Source of the DNA: Oscillospiraceae bacterium | GTDB lineage: Bacteria > Bacillota_A > Clostridia > Oscillospirales > Ruminococcaceae | Direction: 5' to 3' | Assembly: GCA_017829075.1 (NCBI GenBank) | Contig: JAGAJA010000057.1 | Span: 1-64,000, forward strand | DNA: 64,000 nucleotides | The notes under the pieces: model-generated | The model's database searches: none | What the model was told of the DNA's origin: nothing | The model's input: only the letters and a program-made list of their open reading frames with translations | Translations under genes and position numbers: made by a program | Part shown: in pieces, positions 8,050 to 16,795 of the stretch | Position numbering within the stretch: the first letter of the stretch is position 1 | How the letters are laid out: every line of letters begins with the position of its first letter

Positions 8050-8964
8050 ATGAACGATAAAATAGAACAGCTTATTTCCAACATAGAAAAGGTGATAATC
8101 GGCAAGCGGTCGGTTATCGAAAAGATAGTCTGCGCCATGCTCGCGGGAGGTCATGTGCTTATAGAGGACGTCCCCGGAGTGGGCAAGACCCTGCTCGCCG
8201 AAACCCTTTCAAAGAGCGTTTCCGGCAGTTTCGGGCGAATTCAGTTCACCCCGGATTTAATGCCCTCGGACGTTATCGGCTACACAATGGTGGACATCAA
8301 CAGCGGCGTGAGCGAATACAAGCCCGGCGCGGCGATGTGCAACTTCCTGCTGGCAGACGAGATAAACCGCGCCTCGCCAAAGGTGCAGTCCTCGCTTCTG
8401 GAGGCTATGGAGGAATTGCAGATCAGCGTTGACGGCGTAACCCACCAGCTCCCGAAGCCGTTCATGACCCTCGCTACCCAGAACCCTATCGAAACCTTTG
8501 GTACTTATCACCTGCCGGAGGCTCAGCTTGACCGCTTCCTCATGCGCATTTCGGTAGGCTATCCCGACAGAGCCGCCGAGATGAAGATGCTGGAGATAAT
8601 GCCCCAGCGGGTGGAGGTTTCCCCGGTGATGACCCTTGAGGAGCTTATTTCCTTGCGGGCGCAGGCGGCGGGAATTGCGGTGTCTGACAACGTTAAAGCG
8701 TACATTCTGTCGCTGGTGAGCGCGACACGATTCATGCCGCAGGTGAAGCTGGGGGTAAGTCCCCGTGGTTCTATCGCCCTGTTCCGGGCGGCGCAGGCAA
8801 TGGCGCTGATGAACGGCAGAAACTACGCGACCCCGGACGATGTGAAGTCTGTCGCAGGGGCGGTGCTTTCCCACAGGATAATCCTTGCGGCGGGGCAGAC
8901 GGATTACGGCGCGCCGTATGACATTATAGTTCAGCTTCTGAATAGTACACCTGTTCCGGTATAA
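8050..8964 (+). CDS. MoxR-family AAA+ ATPase
   Basis: A 304-aa MoxR-type ATPase, a chaperone-like class that matures or activates other proteins. Walker A (PGVGKT, about 42-47), Walker B (LLADEINRA) and the typical NPIETFGTYHLPEAQLDRF region are present. MoxR genes are normally followed by DUF58, transglutaminase or vWA genes. Here a terminator follows at once, so the usual partner is missing from this locus. A vWA gene lies near 37.4 kb and a transglutaminase-like gene near 4 kb, but linkage to either is speculative. Confidence 0.88.
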   Translation: MNDKIEQLISNIEKVIIGKRSVIEKIVCAMLAGGHVLIEDVPGVGKTLLAETLSKSVSGSFGRIQFTPDLMPSDVIGYTMVDINSGVSEYKPGAAMCNFLLADEINRASPKVQSSLLEAMEELQISVDGVTHQLPKPFMTLATQNPIETFGTYHLPEAQLDRFLMRISVGYPDRAAEMKMLEIMPQRVEVSPVMTLEELISLRAQAAGIAVSDNVKAYILSLVSATRFMPQVKLGVSPRGSIALFRAAQAMALMNGRNYATPDDVKSVAGAVLSHRIILAAGQTDYGAPYDIIVQLLNSTPVPV

Positions 8965-8970
8965 TAAAAT

Positions 8971-9006
8971 ATGCGCACAGTAAACCACCGTGCGCATTAC
9001 TTTTTG
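8971..9006 (+). terminator. Intrinsic terminator after the MoxR gene
   Basis: Perfect 8-bp stem (8971-8978 with 8990-8997) followed by TACTTTTTG, 6 nt beyond the stop codon. Confidence 0.8.
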
Positions 9007-9023
9007 TAATATATTCTAAAAAA

Positions 9024-9728
9024 TCAACCGCTGGAAATATTAACAACCCTGCTCATTCCCTCGACTTCCTCGAACTGGAGGTGAAGCTCACCTCCGTCGA
9101 AATCCGCGTTGATCTCTCCGGGAGCCTCGGTGAATTTCGTGCCGTTCTGGAACAGAAATCCCGCTGCGAGCAGACGGTGGTCGCAGTAGAAGCCTCTGAT
9201 GATCTCAAGATACTGCCGCAGGAACGTCTGCAAGTCCGCCGGGGCGAATATCTCCTCCGGCAGCCCGTGAATTACTACGAAAGCGGCGCCGCCGTCATAC
9301 GGGCAGCGGTAGTAGCAGAGATTCTCGGCTGAGGCTCCGCAGGTTGTCATGGACAGGTTGTGACCGTTGTGTAGCTCGTCTAGCATGAACTTTCCGGTTT
9401 GGAATTCCGGCAGATCCGGCAGGGATTTTTTCGCCCGGTGGGAGGCTGCGACAGCCCTTTCCGGAAGTCCGCTCTCGGTGTGCGCCCAGCTCCACAGCCA
9501 TGTGTTCTGGATATGGGATTCCGAGCCAAGTATCCCGGCTTTGAATTCTCTGCCGCCAAAGCGTATCAGTCCCTCCGCGGGATTAAGCTCCCAGCCGTTG
9601 TCGCCGATCACTGTTTCGCCCATTCTGTTCTGGCGCAGGAATGCCTGTCCCGCCGCCAGCGAGAGCAGGTCTAGCATATTAGTTTTGTCAAATTTTACAG
9701 GGCAGTCAAGCACTGAACGATTTTCCAT
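9024..9728 (-). CDS. DUF6882-like hypothetical protein
   Basis: A 234-aa soluble protein with no signal peptide. The central stretch with GILGSESHIQNTWLWSWAH resembles the DUF6882 group, whose members have a conserved WLW.W motif and unknown function. The C-terminal part is rich in acidic and beta-type residues. It is cotranscribed with the gene that starts at 10087: the upstream stop codon and this ATG are 2 nt apart. No catalytic motif is apparent. Confidence 0.55.
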   Translation of the reverse strand: MENRSVLDCPVKFDKTNMLDLLSLAAGQAFLRQNRMGETVIGDNGWELNPAEGLIRFGGREFKAGILGSESHIQNTWLWSWAHTESGLPERAVAASHRAKKSLPDLPEFQTGKFMLDELHNGHNLSMTTCGASAENLCYYRCPYDGGAAFVVIHGLPEEIFAPADLQTFLRQYLEIIRGFYCDHRLLAAGFLFQNGTKFTEAPGEINADFDGGELHLQFEEVEGMSRVVNISSG

Positions 9729-9730
9729 AG

Positions 9731-10087
9731 TTACTCTCCGATATTGATATTCTGACCGAATTTTCTGAGGATATCCCGCATGAGCAGCTTGTCGATCTGA
9801 TAAAGCTTAGTCCGTCCGCGGGGCAGGTCGTCCGTCCGAAGCTCAAAGCGCAGCCAGACCTCCGAATAGTCCTCCTCGTAGAAAAAGGTGCAGAGCAGAT
9901 ACTTGTTCTTTGTCGCGTAATAGTTCACCGGGGTGAAGCTCAGAACACTTCTCAAGTCCTGATCCATCTGCTGTTCCGTTTCGGCGATAGTCATTGGCTC
10001 AAACTGAACTTTTTTGGTGCGGGGGAGTTCCTCCGCGCGCTTTTCCTCCTCGGATTTCCCGATCTTCTTTTTGAACAGTCCGAACAT
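9731..10087 (-). CDS. Hypothetical protein, 118 aa
   Basis: A small soluble protein with a basic start (MFGLFKKKIGK) and a central beta-rich segment (NYYATKNKYLLCTFFYEEDYSEVWLRF is split here only for reference; key residues are Tyr, Trp and Phe). I do not recognise the family. It is the first gene of a two-gene minus-strand unit with the DUF6882-like gene. The downstream ATG lies 2 nt after its stop codon, so translational coupling is likely. Confidence 0.5.
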   Translation of the reverse strand: MFGLFKKKIGKSEEEKRAEELPRTKKVQFEPMTIAETEQQMDQDLRSVLSFTPVNYYATKNKYLLCTFFYEEDYSEVWLRFELRTDDLPRGRTKLYQIDKLLMRDILRKFGQNINIGE

Positions 10088-10137
10088 TACACGTCACCGC
10101 CTTTTAGTATATAGCATAAGAGTTGATTTGTCAAGAA

Positions 10138-10164
10138 GCGCCGCCGCGTTGACCGCAGCGGCGC
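10138..10164 (-). terminator. GC-rich hairpin before the MITE
   Basis: Seven-bp arms GCGCCGC (10138-10144) and GCGGCGC (10158-10164). On the minus strand, downstream of the GGDEF-EAL gene and its MITE, it is followed by TTCTTG, so it may act as a weak terminator. Confidence 0.4.
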
Positions 10165-10174
10165 AGCCTTGTTA

Positions 10175-10322
10175 GGGAAACGCTGATTAAATCAAATTCG
10201 CCCCGTTCAAACGCGCATACTCACGCGGCGGGTTTTGCGCAACAAGAAACATTTTACTTATAGCATTAGTTATATTTTGTGCAAAACCAGATTTGATACG
10301 CTGCGCTTTAATCAGCGTGTCC
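10175..10322. mobile_element. MITE-like element, copy 1 (148 bp)
   Basis: The ends are inverted: GGGAAACGCTGATTAAA on the left and TTTAATCAGCGTGTCC on the right. A further ATCAAAT/ATTTGAT pair lies inside. The element is flanked by TTA on both sides (10172-10174 and 10323-10325), consistent with a 3-bp target duplication. It has no ORF, and its interior shares an ACTCACGCGGCGGGTTTTG block with the copy at 28321-28408. The right-hand TTA is also the stop codon of the GGDEF-EAL gene, so insertion occurred exactly at the end of that gene. Confidence 0.75.
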
Positions 10323-12950
10323 TTAGTTTTCCGTCATCTTTTCGATGAATTCCTTGTCCCGGAGGGGTCTGCCGTTGAATATTCCCTCGATGAGGTCAAC
10401 GTCATATCCGCTCAGCGAAGCAAGATCGCGGGGGCTGTCGATATCCTTTGCGCAGACAGCGATCTTCTTCTCCCGCGCAAGCTTGATGAGGGATTTCACG
10501 AAGGCAGAGGATACGCTGTCGCCGGACATTCGTGACGCTTTTATCTTCACTGTCTTTACCGCGGGATTATCCAGCGGCTCGGCGGTGAAATACCCTGCGC
10601 CGGTGTCGTCTGCGATCACGTTCACGCCCATTTCCGAGAGCTGCTGGAGGTAGACGCTGCCGCTGTTGAGTGTGCCGGCTTTCTCTGAAACGGCAATGCT
10701 CACCGCGCTCGGCGGGAGTGAATATTCCAGCAGAGTGCTCTGAAGTATCTCTACGGAAACCTCGCTGTTTAGGATATTTTCAGGGATATTGAAGCTTACC
10801 CGGAAATCCGGGAAGCCAAGCTCCCTCACTCTTGCGCAGAAGTGACAGATCTGGTCTGTGGCAAATCTGTAAAGCTGCTTTGAAAGCCCAAGCTGGTCGA
10901 TTATCGGCAGGAACCGGTCGCGGGGAACAGTCATTTCCTCGTTGCCCCAGAACAGGCTTGCCTCGCAGCAGTGAAGCGCTCCGGTGTTCATTTCCAGCAC
11001 CGGCTGATAGAGGTAATAGAAGCCGGTGAAGCCGCTTTCCGCCGCGTCGGTGATAAGCTTTTTCACCATGAGGTTGTCGGTGAGGTTCTCTTCAAGACCC
11101 TCGGAATAGCACACAGCGTCCTCAAAGCGGCGCTCCTTTGCGAGTCGGAGCGTATGCGTTGCCGCATTCACGCAGGACTGAATGCTCTCTGCGTCGTGCG
11201 GGTAGATAGTAAATCCGGCATAAACCCGGATATGATGCTCGTTATCGTGCAGATACCATGGTGAGCGGAACTTCGTCAGCACTGCCTGCGCGAACTGCCG
11301 CGCCTCCTCCCGCTGAATGCCGCTCAGCATTATGAACAGGATATCTCCTGAGAAGCGGTACACCTTTTTGGGGCCGCTGCACGGGAGTGCCTGAATATAT
11401 TCGGCGCAGCTCTTCAGGATATCATCGGAATATTCAAAGCCGTATATCTCGGAAATGTTCTTGAGGTTGGAGAACTCCACTGCCAGCACAGCGCCGCTTC
11501 TGTTTTCGGATATCTCGTCCGAAAAATCCCGCTCAAACATACTGCGGTTGGGGATATTTGTGGAAATATCATAGTAAGCCAGACGTTCAAGCCTTGTTCT
11601 GGAGTTGTGCAGCTCTTCTTCAAGGAACAGCTTATATATAACAGTAGATAGTAGCTGAGTCAGGCTTTTAAGCAGGGTGCGCTCACGGCTGCTCCATTCC
11701 CGGTCGGAGGTCTTTGCGGTATACAGCAGGACACCGCGGTTTGTACCCTGATCGTAGGTGCGGGCAAGCACGCAGCTCAGATTTTTTCCGTCCCTGTCCT
11801 GACCTATGGTTTTTCTGTCGGTGCAGACGATACCGCTGTAATCCAGTTCCTCCTGAATTTCCGGCTTGCAGACGAAATTCACCATGATAGGCAGCACCAT
11901 GCCGGATTTGTCCAGCTTATAGGATTTCACCGGGTTCATATCGTCGGTGCAGAATTCTATCTCAGACAGCCCGAAATGCTCGGTGATAAGCAGGGTGATG
12001 TTCCGTATCGCGGTCTTGGTGTCCGGGCTTTGCAGGAATATGGAATACACTCCGTTCACAAGTATCTGATCCTCAAAATTCTGTCCCAGCAGCTTGTTTG
12101 CATTCTGGGAGGTTTCCATTTCGTCCACCAGCGCAACATAGGAATTTGCTACGCTGGAAACGGTATGCACCATTGTGTCCAGAAGCTGAGCGTTTCCGTC
12201 CACCGTTTCCTGATCCTCGCCGGTGATTATCCAGCTTCCTATGGTCTGGTGGCGCACTCTTATGCTCTTTTTCCGCTGGTAGTCCATTTTGTTGAGGTTG
12301 AGGTGCTTATCCTGCCCGGTGGGGGAGATAACGCTGCCGTCATTGTCGGTTATCGCGGAGTAAAGCCCCTTTGTCTGGGAAAAGGGCTGCTGTATCCTTA
12401 CAAGATAATCCTCGCCGAGAATGTCCCGCAGGGTATAGGTGCTCTGATCGTTCAGCTTTACGCTGTGCTTGCTGCGGTAGCGTCGCATTACCACGTCCTC
12501 ACCCTCACAGTCGAGATACGCGGTGACGTTGAACATCATTCCCTCAATGAAATCAAGCAGGGAGCTGCCTCGGCGCACTTTTCCGGTTATGTAGAACCAT
12601 TCGTAAACGCCGCCGTTGTTAAGCCGCGCGTGTACCTTTATCTCATTGGCAGTTCCGGCGATGACCTGACTTATCACCTCGCAGAACGGCTGATAGTCGT
12701 CCGGGTGAACGGTTTCGCCCATGATTATTGTATCTCCTGCGGCACCCAGCGGACAGCTCCCCGCGAGTATCTTCGCCGGGAATCCCTGATGAAAGCTCAT
12801 GGAATATGCAAGATTGCCGCTGTTTTCTACTGCTGCGTACAGCAGACTGCCGCCGTTCTCCGCGGCGGTTTTGTATTTGCTTGGCTGCTTTATTGCGCTG
12901 ATGTTTTGTACGTAGTCGATCGTGTTACTTGTTTTGCTCTGATTGCTCAA
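10323..12950 (-). CDS. GGDEF-EAL domain protein with degenerate catalytic motifs
   Basis: An 875-aa cytoplasmic protein with, in order, a PAS-like region (about 40-170), a GAF-like region (about 270-430), a GGDEF domain (about 440-600) and an EAL domain (about 625-870). The GGDEF signature is replaced by SGDIL (in RFSGDILFI). The EAL signature is CEASLFW and the usual DDFGTGYS loop reads DDTGAGYF. Both cyclase and phosphodiesterase activity are therefore doubtful. It may instead bind c-di-GMP or act through protein contacts. It has its own promoter at 13023-13051. A MITE is inserted at its stop codon. Confidence 0.85.
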   Translation of the reverse strand: MSNQSKTSNTIDYVQNISAIKQPSKYKTAAENGGSLLYAAVENSGNLAYSMSFHQGFPAKILAGSCPLGAAGDTIIMGETVHPDDYQPFCEVISQVIAGTANEIKVHARLNNGGVYEWFYITGKVRRGSSLLDFIEGMMFNVTAYLDCEGEDVVMRRYRSKHSVKLNDQSTYTLRDILGEDYLVRIQQPFSQTKGLYSAITDNDGSVISPTGQDKHLNLNKMDYQRKKSIRVRHQTIGSWIITGEDQETVDGNAQLLDTMVHTVSSVANSYVALVDEMETSQNANKLLGQNFEDQILVNGVYSIFLQSPDTKTAIRNITLLITEHFGLSEIEFCTDDMNPVKSYKLDKSGMVLPIMVNFVCKPEIQEELDYSGIVCTDRKTIGQDRDGKNLSCVLARTYDQGTNRGVLLYTAKTSDREWSSRERTLLKSLTQLLSTVIYKLFLEEELHNSRTRLERLAYYDISTNIPNRSMFERDFSDEISENRSGAVLAVEFSNLKNISEIYGFEYSDDILKSCAEYIQALPCSGPKKVYRFSGDILFIMLSGIQREEARQFAQAVLTKFRSPWYLHDNEHHIRVYAGFTIYPHDAESIQSCVNAATHTLRLAKERRFEDAVCYSEGLEENLTDNLMVKKLITDAAESGFTGFYYLYQPVLEMNTGALHCCEASLFWGNEEMTVPRDRFLPIIDQLGLSKQLYRFATDQICHFCARVRELGFPDFRVSFNIPENILNSEVSVEILQSTLLEYSLPPSAVSIAVSEKAGTLNSGSVYLQQLSEMGVNVIADDTGAGYFTAEPLDNPAVKTVKIKASRMSGDSVSSAFVKSLIKLAREKKIAVCAKDIDSPRDLASLSGYDVDLIEGIFNGRPLRDKEFIEKMTEN

Positions 12951-13022
12951 GCTTTATCACCTCGTAGGATAGTGCGTTAATCTTTTATCAATCATATACA
13001 ACATCTGTTTCCTTATGTATTC

Positions 13023-13051
13023 ATTTTATCACAAAACATTTAACTTTTCAA
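13023..13051 (-). promoter_or_regulatory. Promoter of the GGDEF-EAL gene
   Basis: On the minus strand TTGAAA (13046-13051), a 17-bp spacer and TAAAAT (13023-13028), about 70 nt before the start codon. Confidence 0.7.
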
Positions 13052-13263
13052 GTGCTTTTTTGTGAATTTTACAATATTTCATTAAAATTTCACTGAATAT
13101 CTTAGGCTCATATCAATTTATCGGGTAATTATCCGGCAGGACACGCGTATTTCGGAGCTTCCACATTTTTTAATTCCGGCGCGGTTTTCCGGGACATGAA
13201 CTCAGTTCTTGCTCATATGGTTAATTGTGTGACAATAATTCAACACATGAAGAAAAACTCCGT

Positions 13264-13301
13264 AAAAAACCGGGTCAGTTAAGGAATTTCTGACCCGGTT
13301 T
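13264..13301 (-). terminator. Intrinsic terminator of the sigma/anti-sigma operon
   Basis: An 11-bp perfect stem (13268-13278 with 13290-13300), followed on the minus strand by six U residues, lies about 40 nt after the anti-sigma stop codon. Confidence 0.88.
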
Positions 13302-13339
13302 ATTCCGTGCAATTATATTGTATGCGCTATCCGGCGGTA

Positions 13340-14365
13340 TTATTCCGCGATAAGGCTCGTGAATGCACCGATGAACGCACCATTCCCGCTGAAGAGATAA
13401 AGGACATTCCCGTCGGGATAGATCAGGTAATCCCTGCCGTCTGCGGCGTTCACTACCGAAATGCAGTCCGGCGGGCAGTCTATGGCAGAGATGCTGCTGT
13501 CCGGGAAGTAGTCGATGCCGTCAAATGTGAGCTGATAAACTATCACCGACAGACCATTACCGAGTTCCTCTGATTCATCGGGTTCACAGTCGTCTGTAAC
13601 CACCTCGTCTTCGCATTCTTCGCATTCTGGAACATCTTCTTCGATATCTGCTTCCGCCTCATCGTAAGAGCCTTCTTCTTCTTCTTCTGCTTCCGCACCA
13701 TCGTACCAGCCGTCTCCGATTTCATCGGGGAGTGTCCCATTATCTGAGATGTCATCAGTGGGCAGAATGCCCTGTATCTGATCGGAATTGCCTAATTTAT
13801 CATCGCTGTCGTTGCCGTCGGTGGCAATGGCATTGTCCGGAAGATCGCCGGTAAAACCGTTTCCGTCTGATATGGGATCGTATGAAGAGGTCTCGTCTAT
13901 GGACTGATCCACCGCTTCATCATATTCCGAAGCGTCCTCTGCCACTTCGTCAACTTCATCAGCAGAGCTTTCTTGAGAAGTTGGTCGGGAGTTACCTTTA
14001 GCCGATTCCGCTGCGTCAGCATCATATGCCGGTAGGTCGGTTATCTGCATAGAACCGTTGTCCTCGTCAGAGGCTATCTCCATGCTTGCTGCTGAGGAAA
14101 CGCTGCCGCTGATCATATTATCAGAGCTATTCAGCCTAGGAATCAGCACTACCGCCGCAAGGGTGATACATGCGCAGGCGGCTGCGGCTCCGCCGATGTA
14201 AGCTATTCTTCTGAGGGGGAGCGGCTTTTTCTTTTCCGGGATATCTGCTGATCCCTCAGGATCGGCTTCTATCTTAGCCATGACCGCCGCCTTCATGCGG
14301 GCAATTGATTCCTTGTCCGGGGAAATGCTCTCCGCCGACTTTTTGTATTCGTCCTTGAAGTTCAT
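13340..14365 (-). CDS. Putative anti-sigma factor with acidic extracellular region
   Basis: A 341-aa single-pass membrane protein. The cytoplasmic N-terminus (residues 1-50) ends in basic PLPRR. A transmembrane helix (about 53-73) follows, then a very acidic Asp/Glu/Ser-rich outer region (about 80-265) and a short folded C-terminal domain. It overlaps the stop codon of the upstream sigma gene (TGATG), an arrangement typical of ECF sigma/anti-sigma pairs. No zinc-binding ZAS motif is visible, so the inhibitory role rests on position and topology. Confidence 0.65.
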   Translation of the reverse strand: MNFKDEYKKSAESISPDKESIARMKAAVMAKIEADPEGSADIPEKKKPLPLRRIAYIGGAAAACACITLAAVVLIPRLNSSDNMISGSVSSAASMEIASDEDNGSMQITDLPAYDADAAESAKGNSRPTSQESSADEVDEVAEDASEYDEAVDQSIDETSSYDPISDGNGFTGDLPDNAIATDGNDSDDKLGNSDQIQGILPTDDISDNGTLPDEIGDGWYDGAEAEEEEEGSYDEAEADIEEDVPECEECEDEVVTDDCEPDESEELGNGLSVIVYQLTFDGIDYFPDSSISAIDCPPDCISVVNAADGRDYLIYPDGNVLYLFSGNGAFIGAFTSLIAE

Positions 14366-14922
14366 CAGAAATCCACCTCCCCTTCAATTCCTGCGTACTT
14401 TATCAGCAGCGGTTTCAGCAGCTTTCGGGCGCGGCTGAGCTGCGATTTCACCGTGGATTCTCCAAGCCCTGTCGCGGCGCTTATCTGCGCTATCGACATA
14501 TCCTCGAAGTAAAACAGGTGAATTACCGTCCGGTATTTGTCAGGCAGCCGCATTACCGCGTTCAGCACGGCGTTTCGGCGCTCTGTTTTCTCATAATTCT
14601 CCTCGCAGTCGGAATATTCCGGCTGATTATCCGGGTCGTCAATGTTCTTAAGGAGATCACCCCCGGCGCGGTGCCTGTTCCACGCCGAGCCAGCAGTGCT
14701 GTTGGCGCAGTTCACCGCACACCGGATAAGCCATGCTTTCCGGTGCTCCTCGCTTGTGTATATCATGCCGGCGCGGAAGTACCTCAGGAACACGTCCTGG
14801 GTCACGTCCTCGGCGTCGCTTCGGTTTGCAAGGCGCGTGAAAGCTATCCTATACACCATCGGCATATAGAATTCCATTACCTCTTCAAAGCTTTCCGCTG
14901 CGCAGAGCGATAATGTGTCCAT
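14365..14922 (-). CDS. ECF-type RNA polymerase sigma factor
   Basis: A 185-aa sigma-70 family member with regions 2 and 4 only. Region 2 includes FYMPMVYRIAFTRL and DAEDVTQDVFLRYF (about residues 15-60); region 4 includes LPDKYRTVIHLFYFEDMS and a helix-turn-helix ending STVKSQLSRARK. The start at 14922 was preferred over an upstream in-frame ATG because GGAG lies 8 nt before it. It is translationally coupled to the putative anti-sigma factor. No target promoter motif could be deduced from the window. Confidence 0.88.
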   Translation of the reverse strand: MDTLSLCAAESFEEVMEFYMPMVYRIAFTRLANRSDAEDVTQDVFLRYFRAGMIYTSEEHRKAWLIRCAVNCANSTAGSAWNRHRAGGDLLKNIDDPDNQPEYSDCEENYEKTERRNAVLNAVMRLPDKYRTVIHLFYFEDMSIAQISAATGLGESTVKSQLSRARKLLKPLLIKYAGIEGEVDF

Positions 14923-15024
14923 ATTTTTTCTCCGTCGGAATACGGGCTTTCGTCCGTATGAATTCATAAATAATACCGGGCAGATACAAAAAAGGTTGCA
15001 GATTTTCTGAAAAAATTGAAGAAA

Positions 15025-16221
15025 TTACAGAGCGGCGGACTTTTTGTACGCGATTCCGCCTTTTATTACGGTAAGTTCCGGAGTGGTCATAATATCCAGC
15101 GGGTCGCCGGAGAACAGGGAGAAATCCGCGTCCTTTCCGACTTCGACAGAGCCTATCCTGTCCGCTGCTCCAAGAGCTTCCGCCGCATTGATTGTAATGC
15201 AGCGAAGCGCTTCATCATAAGAAAGACCGCCCCTGACCGCCAGAGCCGCAGTGAGCGGCAGGTACTGGATAGGGGTTTCCGGGTGGTCGGTGCAGAGCGC
15301 GAATTTTATACCGTGCTGCGCCAGCGCCGCTGGAGTGGAGATATCGTGATTTGCAAGCTCCGGCTTGCCCCGGTCGCCGAATATCGGACCGAGGACTACC
15401 GCCGGCATATCCTCGGAGAGGTCGTCTGCGATAAGCGCGCCGTCGGTGCAGTGTATCAGGACGTAATCCAGCCCGAATTCCTCAGAAATTCTCATGGCTG
15501 TGAAGATATCGTCCGCACGGTGGCAGTGGAAATGCGCCTTGAGCGGGTGCTCCTTGTCGAACAGCGGCAGCAGCGCCTCACATTTCATGTCAAAGTCCGG
15601 CAGGGAGATCTCGTCATCTGTTCCCTTGAGACGGTTGTATTCCGCGAGGTCGTCCCGGTAGCGCCGCGCCTTGATGAGCTGCTCCCGGATAATTGCGGCG
15701 GTAGCCATGCGGGTCACTGGGGTTTCGTCCCGGTCGTTGTAGGTGTTCTTGGGGTTTTCGCCCAGCGCAAACTTTATCGCCGCCGGGGATTTCATCACAA
15801 GGCGGTCTACCCGCTTGCTACCCCATGTTTTCATTATAATAAAGGAACCGCCTATCGGGTTGGAGCTTCCCACTCCGGTGCAGACCGAGGTAACTCCGGC
15901 GGAAACCGCGTCCTTAAAGCAGCGGTCAAGGGGATTTACGCTGTCAACAGCGCGGAGGTGCGGGGTGGAGGGGTCGGTGTCCTCGTTTCCGTCCTCACCC
16001 TCGAAGCAAAGCGCGTCGTTCCACATACCGATGTGGCAGTGGGCGTCAATAAATCCGGGGTAGAGGGTCAGCCCCTTTCCGTCTATGGTCTCCTCGCTGG
16101 GCTGAGGAGCAAATCCGTTCATATCTCCTATCTCGGTGAAAACTCCGTCAGCGCACCGCACAAAGCCGCAGCCGTAGTCCCTTTCTGCCATTGTAATAAT
16201 TTTAACGTTTGTAATTACCAT
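15025..16221 (-). CDS. Amidohydrolase, imidazolonepropionase-like
   Basis: A 398-aa metal-dependent hydrolase of the amidohydrolase superfamily. The HxH metal motif lies in GFIDAHCHIG (about residues 57-66). Other metal-ligand positions are in HFHCHR and LIHC, and the catalytic Asp lies in CTDHPETP. Proteins of this sequence type are usually annotated as imidazolonepropionase-related, but no histidine-degradation genes are nearby, so the substrate is unknown. The start at 16221 is supported by AAGGGA 5 nt upstream. An alternative start 26 codons earlier falls inside the terminator of aroK and is unlikely. Confidence 0.8.
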   Translation of the reverse strand: MVITNVKIITMAERDYGCGFVRCADGVFTEIGDMNGFAPQPSEETIDGKGLTLYPGFIDAHCHIGMWNDALCFEGEDGNEDTDPSTPHLRAVDSVNPLDRCFKDAVSAGVTSVCTGVGSSNPIGGSFIIMKTWGSKRVDRLVMKSPAAIKFALGENPKNTYNDRDETPVTRMATAAIIREQLIKARRYRDDLAEYNRLKGTDDEISLPDFDMKCEALLPLFDKEHPLKAHFHCHRADDIFTAMRISEEFGLDYVLIHCTDGALIADDLSEDMPAVVLGPIFGDRGKPELANHDISTPAALAQHGIKFALCTDHPETPIQYLPLTAALAVRGGLSYDEALRCITINAAEALGAADRIGSVEVGKDADFSLFSGDPLDIMTTPELTVIKGGIAYKKSAAL

Positions 16222-16234
16222 ATTATTCCCTTTG

Positions 16235-16270
16235 AAAAAAACAGCCGCCAGACCAATGACCCGGCGGCTG
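16235..16270 (-). terminator. Intrinsic terminator after aroK
   Basis: Seven-bp GC stem (16243-16249 with 16263-16269), followed on the minus strand by seven U residues. It separates aroK from the amidohydrolase gene. Confidence 0.85.
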
Positions 16271-16276
16271 AACCAG

Positions 16277-16795
16277 TTATAGATGTCCGTTGTTCTCAAA
16301 ATAGCGGATTAGCTTTACTATCTCCCCGCAGATCACGGTATCCCGCGCGCAGCCGTTCACCATTGCCATGCTGTTGCGGCGGTAGATCTCGGAGCGGGTG
16401 TTGTACAGTTCCCGGAGCTGTTCCGGGGTGTTCTTCATTACGAGGGGTCTGTTCTGGTCGTTTTTGATGCGCTCGTAGCATATCTCGAACGAGGTGTTGA
16501 TATACACCGAAAGCCCGCTCTGCCGTGCGAATTCTGCGGTTTCGTCGTTGATGAGCGCGCCGCCGCCGGTCGCCACGATATACCCTCCGGAAAGCTCCCG
16601 GATATATTTCGCCTCAAGTCTGCGGAAATGCGGCTCTCCGAACTGCGCGAATATGTCTGGGATAGACATGCCCTCTCGCTCCACGATAACTCTGTCAAGA
16701 TCGACCAGCTTCCGGTCAAGCTCCGCCGCCAGCATACGCCCGATATGGCTCTTGCCGCAGCCCATGAACCCGCAGAGATAAACCGAAGCCGTCAT
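16277..16795 (-). CDS. aroK: Shikimate kinase
   Basis: A 172-aa shikimate kinase that phosphorylates shikimate in chorismate synthesis. Visible motifs are the P-loop GFMGCGKSHIGRML (residues about 8-21), DLDRVIVEREGMSI for shikimate binding, GGGAL, and the lid region with RPLV. Length is normal. The start at 16795 overlaps the aroE stop codon as ATGA, so the two genes are translationally coupled. Other chorismate genes are not in the window. Confidence 0.93.
   Translation of the reverse strand: MTASVYLCGFMGCGKSHIGRMLAAELDRKLVDLDRVIVEREGMSIPDIFAQFGEPHFRRLEAKYIRELSGGYIVATGGGALINDETAEFARQSGLSVYINTSFEICYERIKNDQNRPLVMKNTPEQLRELYNTRSEIYRRNSMAMVNGCARDTVICGEIVKLIRYFENNGHL

Larger units (their letters stand above)
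12951..13339. other. Gene-free stretch with promoter, terminator and Rex-like palindrome
   Basis: It holds the promoter of the GGDEF-EAL gene (13023-13051) and the terminator of the anti-sigma gene (13264-13301). A near-palindrome TTGTGAATTTTACAA (13060-13074) resembles a Rex half-site pair but has one mismatched pair. Nothing else stands out. Confidence 0.45.

Noticed and set aside
13060..13074. Rex operator upstream of the GGDEF-EAL gene
   Set aside because: One arm pair is mismatched and the site lies upstream of the -35 box; too weak to call.
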